A DNA stretch of 64,000 nucleotides from Aldersonia sp. NBC_00410 (lineage in GTDB: Bacteria; Actinomycetota; Actinomycetes; Mycobacteriales; Mycobacteriaceae). The stretch is from positions 1 to 64,000 of the forward strand of contig NZ_JAPENM010000013.1 in assembly GCF_026342035.1 (NCBI RefSeq), read 5' to 3'. The translations under genes were made by a program, and so were the position numbers. The notes under the pieces were generated by a model. It was given only the letters and a program-made list of their open reading frames with translations. It was not told the DNA's origin and did no database searches. Below are positions 40,190-49,872 of the stretch, piece after piece; position 1 is the first letter of the stretch, and each line of letters starts with the position of its first letter.

Positions 40190-43131
40190 CCGACATCGTC
40201 AAGGTCTACACCGGGTCACGAAAGTTCCCGATCGTCGTAGGCAAATTCACCAACGGCAAACCGATTCCGCTCGGACCGTACACACTCACCCAGCTCGTTA
40301 CCGGCGTCACGATCATCGTGGCGTTCACCGCGATCGGTATCCTCGCGCGGCTGAGCCCGCTGGCGGTGCTGGGGCTCAGCCTCGTCGGCGTGGTGCTCGG
40401 CGTGATCGGCGTCCTCATCACCGGACAGATCAATTGGGACGGGGTCCCGATCACACACCGCCTCCTGCGCGTCCTGGGCCTCGTGCTGACCGCCCGCCCG
40501 GTAGCGGCAACCGGGGAACCCCAATCGCCAACCGGGGAAGCCTTCCTCGACGAGGACGACATCACCGAAGACGACGACAAACGGTCCGCGACACATCACA
40601 ACGGGCACGTTCTGCAACCGACCCGGCACGCGAGCGGACATCTGCAACTCAACCGCGACGGCGCGGTCACAGCCATCTACTTCGTCAACCCGCTCGACTA
40701 CGGCCTACGCCCGGCCGGGGAGAAGGAAGCTGTGCGCGGCGCACACAAAACCCTCATCCAGGCCGTCCCCACCGGCACCGTGTTCATGGGTATCGAGGCC
40801 CCGATGGACCTGCCCCAGATCCTGTGCGACACCGTCGGATCGGCCGACATCGACATCCTCGACGAATACGCCGAGGAATGCGTCGCCAACTTCGAACGCT
40901 TCCGCCTGATCCGCCCAGGTGAGCGGATCCACCTGATGTGCATCCCCATCAGCGTGCCCAGCCAGGCCGGCAACCTCTGGCGCCGGCTGCGCACCCGCAC
41001 ACCGCGCCACGAGATCCTCACCGACGAGCAGATCGCCGCGGCCAACGCGGCCGCCGAGTCAGTGCTGTCCAAAATCGACGACGGCTTCGAACCTAAGCCC
41101 GCGCCCGCACCGCTGCTCGCATGGCTGTGGGAGCACAACCTCACCCGCGGAATCCATTCCGCGCCGCTACCGAACCGGGGCGCGGACCTGCCCGCTGCCA
41201 GCACAACATTCATGTCGGCAACCCTCGACGAAGGCGCCCAGTCCGACCGCCCGCATCCCACGCACAACTCACTGGTCATGCGCCTGGCCGCCGCGCTTTC
41301 CCTGCGGCTGCGCCCCTCCCGGACACCGGTCGTCAAAATCGACTCCGCGATCGGCACCGCCTACCAGTCCATGCTCACCATCCGGTCCTTCCCCACCGCG
41401 GGCATGGTGTTCCCCGGCGGATCCGAAATCCTGTCTCTGCTCGACGGCATCGACAAGGACCGCGAGGTGTCCGCCGACTGGGCGATGCGCGTCGAGCGCC
41501 GCGACGCCGACCAGACCGTCCGCAAGAACTCCGCGGCCCTGCGCCGACTCGACGAGCAGGTCGACCAGCGCGACCACGAACAGTCCTTCGCGCAGAACTC
41601 CCTGATCGGACGCGGACAGCAACTCGCCGAATACACCCAGCATCTCGAGGACAGCGACGGCGAATCCGAGATCGTGTTCACCACCGTCGTCGCGCTCGGC
41701 GCCGCCAGCATCACCGCGGTCGGCAACGCCGTCGACAAGCTCGCCCTCGCCTACAAGCCCGCCAAGATCGAATGGCGCCGCCCGGTCGGCGCCCAGATCG
41801 ATTTGTGGAGCATCTTCAATCCCGGCATGCCGGCCGCCGGAGCGTGGGAGGACTACAGCCACCTCACCGCCTCGGACCTGTGGGCCGGGCTCGTCCCCTT
41901 CATTCAGTCCCGTGTCGGAGACCGCACCGGCCCCATCATCGGCGTCAATCTGCTCTCCGGTCACTTCGAGCCCGTGCGACTGAGTCTGCGCGACAAGGTG
42001 CTCAACAACTTCTCCGGCTCCATCGCCATCGGCGGCGACACCGGAGGCGGCAAATCCCACTTCCTCATGAGCCGCTGCTTCGACATCGTCGACCTCGGCG
42101 GGCAATTCCTCGCCATCGACACCACCGAAATGGGTGAATACGCACGCCTGGCCGGCGCGATCACCGACGCCACCATCGTCGACCTCAGAGACCCCCGGGT
42201 GTCTTTCGACCCGCTGCGCATCTTCGCCGAGACCCCGCACGAGGGAACCGACATCGTCCTCGACGTTCTGCTGCCCCTGCTCGGCACCGACCCCATGGCC
42301 TCGCGCGGCATCCTGCTGGCCAACCTGCTGTCCCCGCACAACCGCGCGTCCACCCTCACCAGCCTCCCGGCACTGCACCGCCACCTCGCCGACCTCGCCG
42401 ACCGGGAGCGCGGAGATTCCGACGACGCCGCGGCGCTGCTTCGCGCCATGAACGCGATCGCCCACCGCGCCCCGGTCCTGTTCGACCTCGACCTTCCCGT
42501 CCTGACCCTCACCACCCCCGCGACAGTGGTCCGCACCTACGGCATCGACCTACCCACCATCGAGGAAATGCGCACCGAGCATCTCTACAAGCGGATGGGC
42601 GCACCGAAACTGCTCGGGCAGGCGATGTACGAACTCACCGCCGTCGTCGCACGCAAGGCGTTCCTGCGCCGCAACGGCCGCTTCGGCGGGCTGATCACCG
42701 ACGAGGCCGGCCGGATGACCGGCTCACCGATCGGGCGGCGCGTGATGCGCGACTTCTCCACCGACGGCCGCAAGAACAGTGCCGCACTGCTGATGGCCTC
42801 CCAGGATCCCTGCACCCACTTCGAAGGCGTCGACGAGGACCTGATCCCCACCCGGTTCGGATTCAGGCAGGTCATCGAGAACCTTGCGCGCGGCGAGCTG
42901 AAATGGCTGGGCATCGATCCCGACGAGAACCCGCACATCCTCAAGCAGCTGCGGTTCAACACGTCCCCGATGAACGAGCACGGGAAAGTCACCCCCGGTC
43001 GCGAGGGTGAGTGCTTCATGCGCGACGGCCGCGGACGGATCGGGCGCATCAAAACCCTCAGCCCCGCCCGTCAGGCACGCATCGACGCCATCGACACCAC
43101 ACCCACCCTGGACGGCCCGAGAAACTCATGA
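40186..43131 (+). CDS. VirB4/TcpF-type conjugation ATPase
   Basis: This ~981-aa ATPase has an N-terminal membrane region of two helices (TQLVTGVTIIVAFTAIGILA and SPLAVLGLSLVGVVLGVIGV). A long central domain leads to a P-loop, GGDTGGGKSHFL (about 616-627), and a Walker B, GGLITDEAGRMT (about 834-845). VirB4 ATPases drive assembly and transport in type IV secretion. GTG 40186 overlaps the upstream stop; the extension to 40054 is rejected. Confidence 0.85.
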   Translation: MTDIVKVYTGSRKFPIVVGKFTNGKPIPLGPYTLTQLVTGVTIIVAFTAIGILARLSPLAVLGLSLVGVVLGVIGVLITGQINWDGVPITHRLLRVLGLVLTARPVAATGEPQSPTGEAFLDEDDITEDDDKRSATHHNGHVLQPTRHASGHLQLNRDGAVTAIYFVNPLDYGLRPAGEKEAVRGAHKTLIQAVPTGTVFMGIEAPMDLPQILCDTVGSADIDILDEYAEECVANFERFRLIRPGERIHLMCIPISVPSQAGNLWRRLRTRTPRHEILTDEQIAAANAAAESVLSKIDDGFEPKPAPAPLLAWLWEHNLTRGIHSAPLPNRGADLPAASTTFMSATLDEGAQSDRPHPTHNSLVMRLAAALSLRLRPSRTPVVKIDSAIGTAYQSMLTIRSFPTAGMVFPGGSEILSLLDGIDKDREVSADWAMRVERRDADQTVRKNSAALRRLDEQVDQRDHEQSFAQNSLIGRGQQLAEYTQHLEDSDGESEIVFTTVVALGAASITAVGNAVDKLALAYKPAKIEWRRPVGAQIDLWSIFNPGMPAAGAWEDYSHLTASDLWAGLVPFIQSRVGDRTGPIIGVNLLSGHFEPVRLSLRDKVLNNFSGSIAIGGDTGGGKSHFLMSRCFDIVDLGGQFLAIDTTEMGEYARLAGAITDATIVDLRDPRVSFDPLRIFAETPHEGTDIVLDVLLPLLGTDPMASRGILLANLLSPHNRASTLTSLPALHRHLADLADRERGDSDDAAALLRAMNAIAHRAPVLFDLDLPVLTLTTPATVVRTYGIDLPTIEEMRTEHLYKRMGAPKLLGQAMYELTAVVARKAFLRRNGRFGGLITDEAGRMTGSPIGRRVMRDFSTDGRKNSAALLMASQDPCTHFEGVDEDLIPTRFGFRQVIENLARGELKWLGIDPDENPHILKQLRFNTSPMNEHGKVTPGREGECFMRDGRGRIGRIKTLSPARQARIDAIDTTPTLDGPRNS

Positions 43132-45296
43132 GACTCGACGGCCTCCGACGCCGCTTCGCGCTACTCCCGGAGGGGGAGTGGGACTTCGAGGCCTCCCTGG
43201 CCCACCAGATCGGCGGCCGGTTCGTGGGCTGGATGAACGCGAACCCGTGGCGGCGCAGGATCGGGTGGCCGCTGCTGATCACCGAGCTGCTGCTGGTCCT
43301 CGCCACGACCTTCGCCCCCGAGGCCGCCGCGGCCACCACCGCGACCGGCGTCTCCTGGACCGGGGTCACCGACTCCTACAGCGTCCCCGCCTCGTCCTAC
43401 ATGTTCTCCACCAACCACGGCTCGACATTCAATCCTTTCGGAGACAGCGGCCAAAGCACCATCCTGCAGATGCAGTTCGGGCTCTACCTCGTGATCACCG
43501 TCTCCGCTGTCTGGTTCATCTCCTACGCCATGAGCTTCAACTGGATCGGATTCTTCGCCAAACCGCTGCAGGAGATCAGCGCCTCGATGAACCACAGCCT
43601 GATCGTGCCGGGCATGCTCCTGGCCTGCGCGAGCATCGGCGGTCTCTACGTCGGCTTCCAGTTCTTGCGCGGCAACATCTCCCGCGGTGCCATCCACATC
43701 GCGTCGATCATGCTGCTCGCCGTACTCGGCACCACCATCTTCGCCCACCCACTCGAACAGGTCCTCTCACCGGACGGACCTGTCGCCGCGGCCCGCGACG
43801 TAGGCGTCACCATCTCGGCCGCGGTCACCTCCAACAACGACACCGACCCGAAAACGATGACCAAGACCCTGCAGGCCAACCTGACCGACAACTTCATCCG
43901 TCATCCCCTGCAGGTGTGGAACTTCGGCGAAGTCATCGACTACCAGTCCCCCATGTGCGCCAAACCCTGGTCGGACGCAATGAAAACCGGTGACGAAGAC
44001 CGCGTCAAAGACTCGATGCGCGACTGCGGGTCCCCGACATCGGCACGCATGAAATCCATGGCCGACCACCCCAACGGCGGACAGATCGGCACCGGCTTCC
44101 TGCTCATCTTATTCGCCATCCTGTTGCTCGCGTTCGGAGTGAAATTCGGCGGCAAGATCATCGAACGATTCCTCCAAGCCGCCGGCATGGCGCTGCTCGC
44201 CTACCCCTCCTTCGCGGTCAGCCAGATCCCCGGCGCACCCCAAGTGCTCTACCTGCGCTGCATCGCCGACGCCCTGATGGCCGCACTCTCGATGGTCAGC
44301 TACATCGTCCTGCTCGGCGTCTACGCACTCGGGCTACGCTCGGCATTCGACGCGTCCCGCGAGAACGGGATCGCCGTGATCTTCATCGGCGCGCTCTTGA
44401 TGGTCCTCGGCGTACGCGCGGTCAAAATGGTCGGCCACGCTCTGGAAAACGCCGGCCGCCGACTCACCTCGGGCCTGAGCAAAGCCACCGGCAACACCCC
44501 GGGACCGGTCCACAAGATCGGCCCCGGGCACACGTCCCACCACCTGCGAAACATCGCCACCACCGCGGCGGTCGTCGCGTCCCCTCCCGCCCGCGCCGCC
44601 CTCGCCGCGATACGCGTTGTCCCCCACGCCCTCCCGAACCGCGCAGGCAAGACACCGGCCGCACACCCCGCGTCCACTTCTCACCACGCGCCGACCACGC
44701 CCCCGACACAACCCAACGACACCGGCGAGAAGACCAGCGCCCTGCCCGCCATCACCACCTACACGCACACACTCGCCGACCGCAGCGGCCTCAAGCACGC
44801 CTTCGGCACACGCACCGTCAGCACCCCTACCGACCCGAAACATCCCGCGCACCCCGACAACACCGCTCACCTCACCCGCCAGGCCACCGCAGCCCGTGAG
44901 TTGGCCAGCAGCAGCAGCCACACCCCCGCACCAGCGGTGCCGGCCAACGCCAACGCGCACACCGACACCCCGCGACCGTTCACCCCGCCGGCACCCCCGC
45001 CCACCGACGACGCGCCGCCACCAACCGCCGGCGGCGCACTACACGCCGCGCCCCCCGCCCCCCAACAGCACCCTGCGACCCCCGCGCCGCTGCCGTTCCA
45101 CACCCTGCCCGGCCCGGTGCACACCGCACCGCAGCACCGTGCCGACCCACCACGCCCCACACCCGCCGACGGCGACAAACCCGTCTCACCGGCACTACGC
45201 GGGCCGACACCGTTCACCCGGCGCCCCCTCGCCGCGGCAGAGCCGCGGCCCGTACGCCGCCCGCCACCAGGTTTGAGCGCATCATCCAACAATTAA
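43128..45296 (+). CDS. VirB6/TcpH-like polytopic membrane protein
   Basis: This 722-aa protein has an N-terminal helix ending in an Ala-rich segment (LLITELLLVLATTFAPEAAA). Several more transmembrane helices follow (LYLVITVSAVWFISYAMSF, IASIMLLAVLGTTIF, LLILFAILLLAFGVKF, VSYIVLLGVYALGL, IAVIFIGALLMVLGV). The cytoplasmic tail is Pro/Ala/His-rich. This fits the VirB6-like channel component. ATG 43128 overlaps the VirB4-like stop (ATGA). Confidence 0.75.
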   Translation: MRLDGLRRRFALLPEGEWDFEASLAHQIGGRFVGWMNANPWRRRIGWPLLITELLLVLATTFAPEAAAATTATGVSWTGVTDSYSVPASSYMFSTNHGSTFNPFGDSGQSTILQMQFGLYLVITVSAVWFISYAMSFNWIGFFAKPLQEISASMNHSLIVPGMLLACASIGGLYVGFQFLRGNISRGAIHIASIMLLAVLGTTIFAHPLEQVLSPDGPVAAARDVGVTISAAVTSNNDTDPKTMTKTLQANLTDNFIRHPLQVWNFGEVIDYQSPMCAKPWSDAMKTGDEDRVKDSMRDCGSPTSARMKSMADHPNGGQIGTGFLLILFAILLLAFGVKFGGKIIERFLQAAGMALLAYPSFAVSQIPGAPQVLYLRCIADALMAALSMVSYIVLLGVYALGLRSAFDASRENGIAVIFIGALLMVLGVRAVKMVGHALENAGRRLTSGLSKATGNTPGPVHKIGPGHTSHHLRNIATTAAVVASPPARAALAAIRVVPHALPNRAGKTPAAHPASTSHHAPTTPPTQPNDTGEKTSALPAITTYTHTLADRSGLKHAFGTRTVSTPTDPKHPAHPDNTAHLTRQATAARELASSSSHTPAPAVPANANAHTDTPRPFTPPAPPPTDDAPPPTAGGALHAAPPAPQQHPATPAPLPFHTLPGPVHTAPQHRADPPRPTPADGDKPVSPALRGPTPFTRRPLAAAEPRPVRRPPPGLSASSNN

Positions 45297-45353
45297 GCCC
45301 GCGACCAGTGCGACGATGCGATTCAGCCAAGTTCGCTCGAAAGGCAGACACCG

Positions 45354-45503
45354 ATGGCGACCACCGCGCAACCACCGAGCCGGCCCGGCACCGCACTGCA
45401 CGCGGTGGCCGTGAGTGCCCTAGATGGCTGCGGTGATCGGCACGCCCACCGCCGCCGCCGCCGCAACGCTTCGGCCCTCGACCCGAAAGGCGCCCACGGA
45501 TGA
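45354..45503 (+). CDS. Small coupled ORF (49 aa)
   Basis: ATG 45354 has a GAAAGG site about 9 bp upstream, and the frame runs 49 codons to a TGA overlapping the next ATG (ATGA). The peptide is basic (RHAHRRRRRNASALDPKGAHG at its C-terminus is Arg-rich). The overlap suggests it is translated ahead of the transglycosylase. No family is recognised. Confidence 0.45.
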   Translation: MATTAQPPSRPGTALHAVAVSALDGCGDRHAHRRRRRNASALDPKGAHG

Positions 45504-46972
45504 CCAGCCCCGACGACATCGCCTCGTTCGACGCGCATGGCGCCGGATGGCACGTGGGCGCCTACGTCGCCCCCGATGGCGACACCGACTCCCCGTCCGC
45601 CGACGGTGACTCCGCATCCGGGCGTCGCAAGAACGGCCGCGGCCCAACACCTTTCAGTCCGATCGTGCCCCGCCCACCCGTGAACAGCGCCCCACCCGCC
45701 GACAACGCCGGCGCCCCGGCGATCACCCAGACCGCTCCCCACCCGGAGCCGGCCTCTCCCACCACCACGCCACCACCGGCCACCGCACCACCCGCCCCGG
45801 CACCTGTTCCCGCGCCGATACCCAACCCGACAACCGTTGCCCCGCCCACCGATCCGGGCACCACCACCGCACCACCACCACCGTCCATCCAGCTCAACAC
45901 CCCACTCGGATCGCTCACCGCCCAAGTAGCACCACTACCCGCTCTCCCCCCGCCACCGCAGCTGCCCGAGCTGAGCCCCGACCAGATGTCCACCCTCGCG
46001 TCCCTCGCACCCACCGTCATGTCCTCACTGCTCACACTGCCCACCGCGATGCTCGGCGCCACCATGAGCGTCATGGGCGCGCTCACCGCGATGCGCGCCC
46101 AGTTCGGCAGCGGCACCCCCTACGTCGGCGATCCCTCCACCATCGCCCCCGACCAGCTCTACGGCTCGCTCGACGCTGGAATGAACACCGGCACCTGGGC
46201 CGGGCAAGGGACCGGCGCCTACTCCGGCGCCATGACCGACCAGACCGCCACCGCGCAGGCCATCATCGACCTCGACCGGCAGCTGCGCGTCATCCTCGAA
46301 AGCTCCGCCGGCAACGCGCGCGACGGACGCGCACGCATCGACGCGATCATCGACAAAACCGACGCCGCGCTCATCGCGCTCGCCCCGGTCGCCAACACCA
46401 TCGCCGGGCAAGCCGCGATCGTCCAGATCATCAGCCAGGCCATCACGCAAGGTACCGCCGTCGTCAACTCCGGTGTCGCCGCGACCCAGGCCGACGCCAA
46501 CGCCGTGAACTCGTTATCGGGCACGCCCCGCAGAAGGAGCCGCGCGCAGCTGGTCTCCTCCCACGTCACCCCCACCCACCGCGGCCACACCCGCGCAGAC
46601 CCCGACACCGACACCGCGATCGAGCAGGCGCTCGACCATCTCGGCATCACCGATCCCCGCGCCCGCGAGAACTGGAAACGCGGCTACCGGGTCCTCGTCG
46701 AGCGTGAGTCCGGCGGAAACCCGAACGCCATCAACCTCACCGACTCCAACGCCGCCGCGGACAACCCGTCGCAGGGGGCCGCGCAAACCACGCTTACGAC
46801 GTTCAAGTCGTACCACGTCCCGGGAACCAGCACCGACCCAAACGACCCCACGGCAGACATCGCCGCGTCGATGAACTACGTGATGGACCGCTACGACGTG
46901 AGCCCCGACGGTTCCGACCTCGCAGCGAAGGTTCAGCAGGCCGATCCGACACGGTCCCCGAAAGGCTACTGA
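45500..46972 (+). CDS. Transfer-associated lytic transglycosylase-like protein
   Basis: This 490-aa protein has a Pro/Ala-rich N-terminus, a helical central domain with repeated Ala-rich helices (LTLPTAMLGATMSVMGAL) and a C-terminal lysozyme-like domain. That domain has YRVLVERESGGNPNAINLTD, carrying the probable catalytic Glu, then SQGAAQTTLTTFKSYHVPG and NYVMDRY. Transglycosylases open the peptidoglycan for the conjugation apparatus. The start overlaps a 49-aa ORF by 4 bp. Confidence 0.75.
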   Translation: MTSPDDIASFDAHGAGWHVGAYVAPDGDTDSPSADGDSASGRRKNGRGPTPFSPIVPRPPVNSAPPADNAGAPAITQTAPHPEPASPTTTPPPATAPPAPAPVPAPIPNPTTVAPPTDPGTTTAPPPPSIQLNTPLGSLTAQVAPLPALPPPPQLPELSPDQMSTLASLAPTVMSSLLTLPTAMLGATMSVMGALTAMRAQFGSGTPYVGDPSTIAPDQLYGSLDAGMNTGTWAGQGTGAYSGAMTDQTATAQAIIDLDRQLRVILESSAGNARDGRARIDAIIDKTDAALIALAPVANTIAGQAAIVQIISQAITQGTAVVNSGVAATQADANAVNSLSGTPRRRSRAQLVSSHVTPTHRGHTRADPDTDTAIEQALDHLGITDPRARENWKRGYRVLVERESGGNPNAINLTDSNAAADNPSQGAAQTTLTTFKSYHVPGTSTDPNDPTADIAASMNYVMDRYDVSPDGSDLAAKVQQADPTRSPKGY

Positions 46973-49410
46973 TGGCCACCACCGCCACCAAGCCATCGGG
47001 CCCGGACACCCTTCCCCCCGAACTACTCGCACTCGGGCTCACCGCCCTCGGCGGTTTCCTCGCATGGCACGCCGGCCACACACCGCTGTCACGCTGGGCG
47101 TTCGAACACCACCTGTTCACCACCGACCCGGTTTTCGAATTCCCTTCCGCCGCAACCCCGCACACCGGACCCACCATCGCCGCACTGGTCGCGACGGTGA
47201 CGCTGCTCCTCACCGCGATCTGCGCCGCCGCCACCATCACCGGCACAGTGACGTGGCTACGGGCACGCCACGACCCCGCCGCCACCGACCGCGAACGCCG
47301 CGCACCCACGGTCGCGGGCTCCGCGACCCTGGCCACCGGCATCGTGACTTCGATCGCCCTTGGACTGACGGTGCTGTCCGGCGGTGCGCTGCCCCAGTCC
47401 GTCGTCCTCGCCGCCGCCGCCATCACCGCCACCGCCGTGACCACTCTCGCCGTGCGCGCGCTGCGCCCGCACCTCGACCGGGCCGAGCTGATCGCCGAGA
47501 TCACCGCCGCGATCCATTCCTACCTTGGCTACACCCGGATCCCGACCGGCCGCATCGTCACCGCCTCCGACTGGCACGGCGACACCCCGCACACCCTGAC
47601 CCTCACCTACACGGGTCGCCTCGAACGGCTTCCAAAGGAGCTCGGCGACGCGATCGACACGATCCTCGGCCAGAAATATGCCCTGACTTCGGACCGCAAG
47701 AAGCGACGCATCACCGCCACCGTCGACCAGACCGACACCGGCCTGCCCTCGATCAACCGGCTCCGCACCCTGATCGCCACCCCGACCATGTTCGAGGCCG
47801 GCGCCACCGTCACCGACATCGACCCACCCGCAACACCCGACTTCACGACATTCACCGTCAACCACAAGATTTCACACAAACTCGCCGGATCAGCGCGCGC
47901 ACAACTACTCGAACGCAAGGTCAGCGAAATCCTGCCCGGCCGCTGGCGCGGCGCCTGGGACCTGGAAAGCGACCACGTCACCTTCACCCTGCGCCCCGAA
48001 TTCCCCGACGCGGTAACTCCCCTGCTCCCAAGAACTCCACTCGCCACAGCTCGAGACGCCATCGACCACTACGAGACAACGAAATTCGCGTTCGCCGACG
48101 ACGAAGACGGCAACCCACTGACCTGGGATCCCAAGCGCTTCCCGCACGCCCTCATCATCGGCACCACCGGCTCGGGAAAAACGTCCACCACGCACACCCT
48201 GATCACCCAGGCCTCCCTCGCCCAATGGCCAATCGTCATCATCGATTTCAAAGGCCTCGAATACACCAGCTACCGGACGTGGCCGAACGTCCAGATGGTG
48301 ATCACCGAGGTCGAAGAGGCGATGACCATGATCGAACTTATCTACCAAATCATGCTGCAACGCAACGACAAAGGAAAACTCGACCCGACAGCCAAAGCGA
48401 AAATGCTGCCCTTCCTCATCGTGATCGACGAGTTCACCGAATTCGTCGACCGCATCACCGAGTTCTACAACAGGCACAAAGACCGCGGCGCCCCGAAAGA
48501 ACCACCGACGCTGACCCGTTTCTACTCGATCGCCCGCCTGGCCCGCACAACCCGAGAGCACCTGGTCGTCGGACTACAGCGCCCCGACGCGACGATCATG
48601 GACGGCGAGGGTCGCGACAACTTCATCATGCGCATCTCCATGGGCAAACTCAGCCGCGTCGCCGCGGACATGATGTGGGAATCCAGCTACATCGGCCGCA
48701 CCGTGCCTCCCGGCGTCCGCGGCCGCGGCACCGCCCGCAACCACAAGAGCAATCCCGTCGAAGTCCAGTGCTACTACACCCCCGACCTCACCGACCCCGA
48801 CCCTCGCGCGCAACGCGTCATCAACGCACTACGCCCGAAAACCGCCAGCCACGAACGACTCCTGGTCGTCCCCTCCCGCAAGTCCGCCGAACCTCCCGAG
48901 TCGTTCAACGGCTACCTGCACCTCGAGATCGTGCGCGCCGCGGACCGGCCCGATCTCGACCCTGTCTCACCCGATTACTACCGCATCAGCGAACTCGCCG
49001 ATGTCGACCCTTCCGCCGCGATCACCCCGACAAACGACACGTCCCCCACACCCACCGCCACAACGCCGGCCCACGAGCGCGAGCAGGAGCCGGCACCGGA
49101 AGCCGCGGTCGAAGAATGGTTCGACAGACTCGAACTCGAACCCCAAACCACGCCGATCCCAGACCTGGAACCAGGTGACTGCGTGCTCATCGACGACCAC
49201 CTCGACCGGTGGGCGATCCTGAGCGAATCGCCGATCGTCGATGACACCGCATCCACCGCCCTGCTCGTCGTCCGCGATCCCGTCAGCGGAGCCGAGGAAT
49301 GCGTCGAGATCGACGACCGCGCCACGGTCCTCGTCCGTCCCGAAAAGCCGGAGGAGATCCGCGGCGCGAAAAGGACCGCGACGCGGGAGGTCCTCGACCT
49401 GACCGAATAG
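46972..49410 (+). CDS. FtsK/SpoIIIE-type coupling ATPase (TcpA-like)
   Basis: This 812-aa protein has two pairs of N-terminal transmembrane helices (for example IAALVATVTLLLTAICAA). A cytoplasmic FtsK-type motor follows with a P-loop, IIGTTGSGKTSTT (near 395-407), and a Walker B, LPFLIVIDEFTEF (near 479-491). The tail is Pro/Glu-rich. In actinobacterial and Gram-positive plasmids such FtsK-like proteins act as coupling proteins that pump DNA. The start overlaps the upstream stop by one base. Confidence 0.85.
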   Translation: MATTATKPSGPDTLPPELLALGLTALGGFLAWHAGHTPLSRWAFEHHLFTTDPVFEFPSAATPHTGPTIAALVATVTLLLTAICAAATITGTVTWLRARHDPAATDRERRAPTVAGSATLATGIVTSIALGLTVLSGGALPQSVVLAAAAITATAVTTLAVRALRPHLDRAELIAEITAAIHSYLGYTRIPTGRIVTASDWHGDTPHTLTLTYTGRLERLPKELGDAIDTILGQKYALTSDRKKRRITATVDQTDTGLPSINRLRTLIATPTMFEAGATVTDIDPPATPDFTTFTVNHKISHKLAGSARAQLLERKVSEILPGRWRGAWDLESDHVTFTLRPEFPDAVTPLLPRTPLATARDAIDHYETTKFAFADDEDGNPLTWDPKRFPHALIIGTTGSGKTSTTHTLITQASLAQWPIVIIDFKGLEYTSYRTWPNVQMVITEVEEAMTMIELIYQIMLQRNDKGKLDPTAKAKMLPFLIVIDEFTEFVDRITEFYNRHKDRGAPKEPPTLTRFYSIARLARTTREHLVVGLQRPDATIMDGEGRDNFIMRISMGKLSRVAADMMWESSYIGRTVPPGVRGRGTARNHKSNPVEVQCYYTPDLTDPDPRAQRVINALRPKTASHERLLVVPSRKSAEPPESFNGYLHLEIVRAADRPDLDPVSPDYYRISELADVDPSAAITPTNDTSPTPTATTPAHEREQEPAPEAAVEEWFDRLELEPQTTPIPDLEPGDCVLIDDHLDRWAILSESPIVDDTASTALLVVRDPVSGAEECVEIDDRATVLVRPEKPEEIRGAKRTATREVLDLTE

Positions 49411-49488
49411 CCGGCCTATCCGGATACGATCAAGAATGTCCCAATGGTGGGAATGAATCCCTCGACACCGACGGAGGAACCGACACCG

Positions 49489-49872
49489 ATGCCGACCCTG
49501 AAATCCGAACGCGACAAAGCCCTCAAAGCCGCACGCGAACGCCTCGAACGCAAAGCCGAACTGATCGGTGACCTCGGCGAGCTCGTGTATCAGGAGAAGG
49601 ATCAACTCGCCGGACTCGAGAAGACCCGCGCCGCGATCGGTGACGCCTACGACGCGGCCATCGACGCCGGCTGGACCAACGCCGAGCTCAAGGACATGGG
49701 CTTCCAACGCCCCCGCGGCCACCAGCGCCTTAAGGGGGCTGCGACCAACGGTCACTCCCCCAACGGGCACCTGACAACCGCGCCGACTCCGCCCGTCGAC
49801 AACGCGCCCACCAACGGACACCCGCCCACCGACAGTCCGCTCGTCACCGCACCCCAGGAATACGGTGGCTGA
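49489..49872 (+). CDS. Small coiled-coil transfer-operon protein
   Basis: This ~127-aa protein has an N-terminal coiled coil (SERDKALKAARERLERKAEL) and a Pro/Thr/Asn-rich C-terminus with NGH repeats. ATG 49489 has a GGAGG site 11 bp upstream; ATG 49453 or 49444 would add about 12-15 residues. It overlaps the NlpC/P60 gene by 8 bp. Role unknown, probably structural. Confidence 0.6.
   Translation: MPTLKSERDKALKAARERLERKAELIGDLGELVYQEKDQLAGLEKTRAAIGDAYDAAIDAGWTNAELKDMGFQRPRGHQRLKGAATNGHSPNGHLTTAPTPPVDNAPTNGHPPTDSPLVTAPQEYGG

Noticed and set aside
47064-49178. Second + frame ORF inside the FtsK-type gene
   Set aside because: Arg/His-rich composition of an out-of-frame shadow; the other frame has the P-loop and Walker B.
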